DNA of 64,000 bases from Bacillus sp. FJAT-29814. Lineage in GTDB: Bacteria; Bacillota; Bacilli; Bacillales; Cytobacillaceae. The notes beneath the pieces were generated by a model. That model was not told where the DNA came from. It ran no database searches and worked only from the letters and a program-made list of their open reading frames with translations. The DNA lies in the NCBI RefSeq assembly GCF_001510715.1, contig NZ_LMTJ01000001.1:418471-482470 (forward strand), written 5' to 3'. A program made the translations under genes and the position numbers. Shown piece after piece: positions 60,262 through 64,000 of this stretch (position 1 is its first letter; the number at the start of each line of letters is the position of its first letter).

Positions 60262-61275
60262 ATGTTTAACTTTGATGCTGAAAGATTTTTAGGGATTCAA
60301 ACTGGAGCGGTGCAATTAAAGGATGAGTTGAATCTAGCAATTGATGCTGTAATGGAAAAAGGTGTGGAAAATGTCTTTTTCGTCGGTACAGGTGGGGCGA
60401 CACTTCTAATGTATCCAGCACAATTTATTTTAAAAAATCATTCGAAATTGCCGATCTATACTGAAATTTCTTCTGAACTGATGTTAATGGATCATCAATT
60501 TTTAGGAGAAAAGTCGTTGGTGATTCTGCCTTCTCTGTCAGGTACGACAAAAGAAACGGTTGCAGCAGCACAATACTGTAAGGAAAAAGGCGCAACAACC
60601 TTTAGTCTGGTCGGGCACGCCGACACTCCTTTAGCTCATTTAACGGATTACACCTTTGTGAATTATGCTGCTGATGATACCTCATGTGAATCTTTTTACA
60701 TCCAATCCTACTTGATTGCATTCCGGTTAATGTATATTCGGAATGAATTCCCTCAGTATCATCAATTTGTCGAGGAAATGAAACAGCTTCCGGCAGTTTT
60801 ATTGAATGTTAAGAGTGCAACTGAACAGCGTGCCGCTGAGTTTGCCCAAAAACATAAACACACGCCATACCACATTCTGTCCGGGACAGGAATTGACTGG
60901 GGGCAAACTTATTATTACGGAATGTGTATTTTAGAAGAAATGCAATGGATTAAAACCCGCCCGGTCCATGCATCCGATTTCTTCCACGGTACGCTTGAAT
61001 TGGTCGAAGAAGATACAAGCATTATTTTATTAAAGGGTGAGGATAAGACCCGTCCGCTTGCTGAAAGGGTCGAACGCTTTGCGGAGCACTACTCGAAAGA
61101 ATTAACCGTTTTTGATACAAAGGATTATGAACTTGACGGGATTTCTGACGATTTGAGACGCTTCCTATCCCCGATTGTCTTGGCCACCTTACTCGAACGG
61201 GTTAGTTGCCATTTGGAGGAGCAGAGAAATCATCCACTGTCGACGAGAAGATATTATAAAAAGGTTCCATTTTAA
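60262..61275 (+). CDS. FrlB-like SIS-domain deglycase 2
   Basis: The 337-aa SIS protein is a close paralogue of the preceding gene; both have FFHGTLELVEEDTS where the third has YFHGPFEILDED. E226 and H242 are conserved. AAAAAGGAGGAG precedes the ATG. Retention of catalytic residues argues that both copies are active, perhaps on different amine conjugates. Confidence 0.85.
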   Translation: MFNFDAERFLGIQTGAVQLKDELNLAIDAVMEKGVENVFFVGTGGATLLMYPAQFILKNHSKLPIYTEISSELMLMDHQFLGEKSLVILPSLSGTTKETVAAAQYCKEKGATTFSLVGHADTPLAHLTDYTFVNYAADDTSCESFYIQSYLIAFRLMYIRNEFPQYHQFVEEMKQLPAVLLNVKSATEQRAAEFAQKHKHTPYHILSGTGIDWGQTYYYGMCILEEMQWIKTRPVHASDFFHGTLELVEEDTSIILLKGEDKTRPLAERVERFAEHYSKELTVFDTKDYELDGISDDLRRFLSPIVLATLLERVSCHLEEQRNHPLSTRRYYKKVPF

Positions 61276-61299
61276 CCATAAAAGGAGGAAGTAATAGAA

Positions 61300-62283
61300 A
61301 TGGCTGCAGATTTAGGAATTAAAAATCAAGTAAAGCAGGCGTTGGCTGAGGTTGAGAAACGGAATGTGAACAATGTTTTCTTTGTGGCATGTGGCGGTTC
61401 ATCGGCAATCATGTATCCTAGCAAATATGTCATAGATCGTGAAGCAAAACAGCTTGATGCCCATTTATACAGTTCCAATGAGTTTATCCATCGCAATCAC
61501 GCAAAGTTAGGAACACAATCGCTCGTTATCCTCTGTTCCCATTCCGGCACAACACCGGAAACGGTGGCTGCAGCAAAATTTGCCAGGACAAAGGGAGCGT
61601 TGACAGTATCGTTAACGAATGAAGAAGGGTCACCATTAGTCCAAGAATCCGATGTTGTTTTAAAATATGAATGGGGCGAGGAGGCGGATGCCTTTACGAC
61701 CAATTATTCTGTTCTCTACCAGCTTGTGTTTGGGGTATTGAAGGTATTGGAAAATAATCAAAAAGCAGATTTAGTCGTTGCCAATCTTGAACACCTTCAA
61801 ACTCTTTACGATAAGGCTGCCAACGCATATGCCCTGAAAGCCCAGGATTTTGCTCAATCTTATAAAAATGAAAAGATCATTTATACGATGGCAAGTGGAG
61901 CAAATTTTGGTGTGGCTTATTCATTTGCGATTTGTATTTTGATGGAAATGCAGTGGGTTCATTCTCACGCCATCCATGCCGGAGAATACTTTCATGGCCC
62001 GTTTGAGATTCTGGATGAAGATATTCCATTTATCATTTTACTTGGCTTGGATGAAACAAGGCCTTTGGAAGAAAGGGCACTTGAATTCTCGCGGCGCTAT
62101 GGAAAAAGATTGGTGGTTCTTGATGCGAAAGACTTTGATTTCACCGGGGTTGCCGAGGAAGTTCAAGGCTATATCGCACCGCTTGTCCTGAACCATGTAT
62201 TAAGGAAATATGCCGATCAGCTTGCAGAGGAACGCAATCACCCTTTGTCAACAAGACGTTATATGTGGAAGGTAGAGTATTAG
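61300..62283 (+). CDS. frlB: FrlB-like SIS-domain deglycase 3
   Basis: The 327-aa SIS protein is more distant from the first two and nearest to classical FrlB by its FHGPFEILDED segment. Catalytic pair E216 and H232 is conserved. AAGGAGGA lies ten bases before the ATG. As the last gene of the operon it is followed by a terminator. Confidence 0.85.
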   Translation: MAADLGIKNQVKQALAEVEKRNVNNVFFVACGGSSAIMYPSKYVIDREAKQLDAHLYSSNEFIHRNHAKLGTQSLVILCSHSGTTPETVAAAKFARTKGALTVSLTNEEGSPLVQESDVVLKYEWGEEADAFTTNYSVLYQLVFGVLKVLENNQKADLVVANLEHLQTLYDKAANAYALKAQDFAQSYKNEKIIYTMASGANFGVAYSFAICILMEMQWVHSHAIHAGEYFHGPFEILDEDIPFIILLGLDETRPLEERALEFSRRYGKRLVVLDAKDFDFTGVAEEVQGYIAPLVLNHVLRKYADQLAEERNHPLSTRRYMWKVEY

Positions 62284-62295
62284 AATATATGACAC

Positions 62296-62328
62296 ACCGA
62301 GCATGCAGCTGCATGTTCGGTTTTTTTA
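62296..62328 (+). terminator. Terminator of the fructosamine operon
   Basis: ACCGAGCATGCAG / CTGCATGTTCGGT hairpin with a T7 tail. Confidence 0.9.
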
Positions 62329-62492
62329 TAATATTTATATAAAAGCAATGGTGGATATTATGTTTGCCCATTATTCAAACACTGAATAAAAAAGAATGAT
62401 TGAAACAAAACCGGTTGGATGGATTAGGAGAATGAGAGAAGATGTTGTATGATAAAAAACATGATTAAAACTAATTATGAGGAGGACAAGTC

Positions 62493-62792
62493 ATGAATGA
62501 GGATCAGCATGAACTGCTGTTAAAGAGAGCCATTGCGGTGGCACCAGACTGGTTAAAAAATGATATTGAAAGCATAGTCAGCAAAGAGCTTCTTTCGGGT
62601 GCAAGCTATCTTATTTCGGAATTGCATCATACTTATACCTTTAGCATTAGACATATTCTATCTGCACGCCACCTAAATAGTGAGTGGTCAGAGGTTTCTA
62701 GAGAACGGCTGAACTTTATTGATAATAACATTGATATTATTGTAGCCCTATACTATGACGTAAAAAATAAGTTGAAATCAGGGAAGATGTGA
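62493..62792 (+). CDS. Hypothetical protein (99 aa)
   Basis: The 99-aa protein is helical and soluble, with no Cys and no recognised motif. ATGAGGAGG precedes the ATG. It is a single-gene unit with terminators on both sides. Confidence 0.65.
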   Translation: MNEDQHELLLKRAIAVAPDWLKNDIESIVSKELLSGASYLISELHHTYTFSIRHILSARHLNSEWSEVSRERLNFIDNNIDIIVALYYDVKNKLKSGKM

Positions 62793-62797
62793 CCGTT

Positions 62798-62826
62798 GAA
62801 CCGATAGGTTTTTCGGTTCTTTTTTA
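62798..62826 (+). terminator. Terminator
   Basis: GAACCGA / TCGGTTC stem with a T6 tail. Confidence 0.85.
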
Positions 62827-62990
62827 TGCGAAACCAACCAAATTTGACTGGCAAAAAGCTTTTCAAATGTAAGGAAGTCTTCCTTTTCCCATGCATTTAC
62901 ATTGAAAAAACCTGCTTAAACCTGTAAAATACTTTTTATATTTTTGAGTTTAAAAAGTAGACGATTATAAAATAGTAGGTGAATTAGAAA

Positions 62991-63962
62991 ATGACAACTC
63001 AAAAACCTTACAAGGTTCTTTTATACTACATGTATGTTCCCATAGAAAACGCCGAGGAGTTTGCTGCCGGCCATTTGAAGTTTTGTAAAGAACTTGGCTT
63101 AAAAGGGCGCATTCTCGTGGCAGATGAAGGAATTAATGGAACGGTATCGGGAACAATTGAAGCAACGGACGAATACATCAAAACGATGAAAGCTGATGCC
63201 CGTTTTGCCGAAATGGTCTTTAAAGTGGATGAAGAAGAACAACATGCTTTTAAAAAGATGCATGTTCGATACAGGAAAGAGCTAGTGACTCTCCGCTTGG
63301 AGGATGATATCGATCCTAATGTGACAACAGGAAAACACTTGAGCCCGACAGAATGGTTGGAAGCGATGCAGGATCCTGACACTGTTGTGATCGATGCCCG
63401 TAATGATTACGAATATGAATTGGGCCATTTCCGTGGGGCAATTAAGCCTGAAATTAAAGCTTTCCGTGAGCTGCCAGATTGGATTCAAGAGAATAAAGAC
63501 ATGTTGGAAGGAAAAAAAATCCTGACTTACTGTACAGGCGGCATTCGTTGCGAGAAGTTTTCCGGCTGGTTGGTCAAGGAAGGGTTTGAAGACGTGAGCC
63601 AACTTCACGGCGGAATTGTAACCTACGGAAAAGATTCAGAAACAAAAGGAACTCTGTGGGATGGGCAATGTTATGTATTCGATGAGCGGATCAGCGTTCC
63701 AGTTAATCGGATTGAGCATGTGGTTGTCGGCAAGGATTACTTTACCGGCGAGCCATGTGAACGTTATGTCAACTGCGCAAATCCGGAGTGCAATAAACAA
63801 ATCCTTTGTTCCGAAGAAAACGAACACAAATATTTGCGCGGCTGTACCCATGAGTGCCGTGTCCACCCAAGAAATCTGTATGTGAAAGAACATGAACTCA
63901 CACCGGAGCAAGTGGAAATGAGATTGAAGGATTTGGAAAAAGAAACTCCAGTACAAGGCTAA
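62991..63962 (+). CDS. trhO: TrhO, O2-dependent tRNA uridine-34 hydroxylase (rhodanese family)
   Basis: The 323-aa protein has an N-terminal acylphosphatase-like domain (about 1-95), a rhodanese domain (about 120-220) with active-site Cys in [14 protein letters not shown], and a C-terminal Cys-rich zinc-like part ([24 protein letters not shown]). This is the TrhO/YbfQ/YceA family, which makes 5-hydroxyuridine at tRNA wobble position 34. A weak ribosome site (TAGGTGAA) precedes the ATG. Confidence 0.93.
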   Translation: MTTQKPYKVLLYYMYVPIENAEEFAAGHLKFCKELGLKGRILVADEGINGTVSGTIEATDEYIKTMKADARFAEMVFKVDEEEQHAFKKMHVRYRKELVTLRLEDDIDPNVTTGKHLSPTEWLEAMQDPDTVVIDARNDYEYELGHFRGAIKPEIKAFRELPDWIQENKDMLEGKKILTYCTGGIRCEKFSGWLVKEGFEDVSQLHGGIVTYGKDSETKGTLWDGQCYVFDERISVPVNRIEHVVVGKDYFTGEPCERYVNCANPECNKQILCSEENEHKYLRGCTHECRVHPRNLYVKEHELTPEQVEMRLKDLEKETPVQG

Positions 63963-63987
63963 AAGATACTTCTTTTGGCCTTTTTTA
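63955..63987 (+). terminator. Terminator of trhO
   Basis: AAGGCTAAAAGA / TCTTTTGGCCTT hairpin with a T tail, overlapping the stop codon. Confidence 0.8.
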
Positions 63988-64000
63988 AAAAAAATTTATC

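Overview
The window is a low-GC Gram-positive chromosome segment, most likely from an endospore-forming Bacillaceae of the Bacillus/Neobacillus/Mesobacillus kind. The evidence is a lutABC operon, a CwlJ-type spore cortex hydrolase, HelD, TrmL and TrhO of Bacillus type, strong GGAGG ribosome sites, several GTG/TTG starts, a type I holin-like toxin locus and a CcpA-like cre site. The assignment comes from gene content only. No rRNA, tRNA, CRISPR array, IS element or integrated phage was seen.

Layout. 1-4 kb: 3' end of lutA, then lutB and lutC (L-lactate oxidation) and an ACAD10-like phosphotransferase. 4-11 kb: two divergent cell-wall enzymes, a 1571-aa LysM/Ig-like/GH18 protein and a 603-aa LysM/NlpC-P60 protein, sharing an unusual N-terminal module. 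11-17 kb: BrnQ, TrmL, an AgcS symporter, then a LysR regulator / ECF S-component / TudS-related desulfidase cluster. 17-20 kb: a holin-like type I toxin locus and an AT-rich accessory stretch of small genes, including a broken AAA ATPase. 20-24 kb: a PAS-GGDEF cyclase next to a cupin/HD-GYP protein (a c-di-GMP pair) and cwlJ. 24-32 kb: M28-like peptidase, cysteine desulfurase, HelD, a possible uracil-DNA-glycosylase-fold protein and an aldo/keto reductase. 32-38 kb: a giant wall-anchored lamin-tail/metallophosphoesterase protein. 38-43 kb: AlkD-like protein, then a TetR / crotonase / acyl-CoA ligase operon. 44-51 kb: histidine kinase, RND pump, tiny lipoprotein, a kinase fragment consisting only of the phosphoacceptor domain, and a response regulator. 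51-53 kb: an ETF pair. 53-62 kb: a fructosamine (Amadori product) operon with GntR regulator, FrlD-like kinase, ABC importer and three tandem FrlB-like SIS deglycases, controlled by five copies of a palindromic operator and one cre site. 62-64 kb: small unknown gene and trhO.

The most unexplained signal is non-coding. Two intergenic arrays (37.7 kb and 44.4 kb) each hold six copies of CGCAGATA with the same start-to-start spacing, 20-20-20-20-21 bp. A third array (17.0 kb) has a different core, GCCGGTAAA, with a 20-21 spacing. All three lie just downstream of gene 3' ends. They do not fit CRISPR, coding or terminator models. The second notable system is the three-deglycase fructosamine operon.
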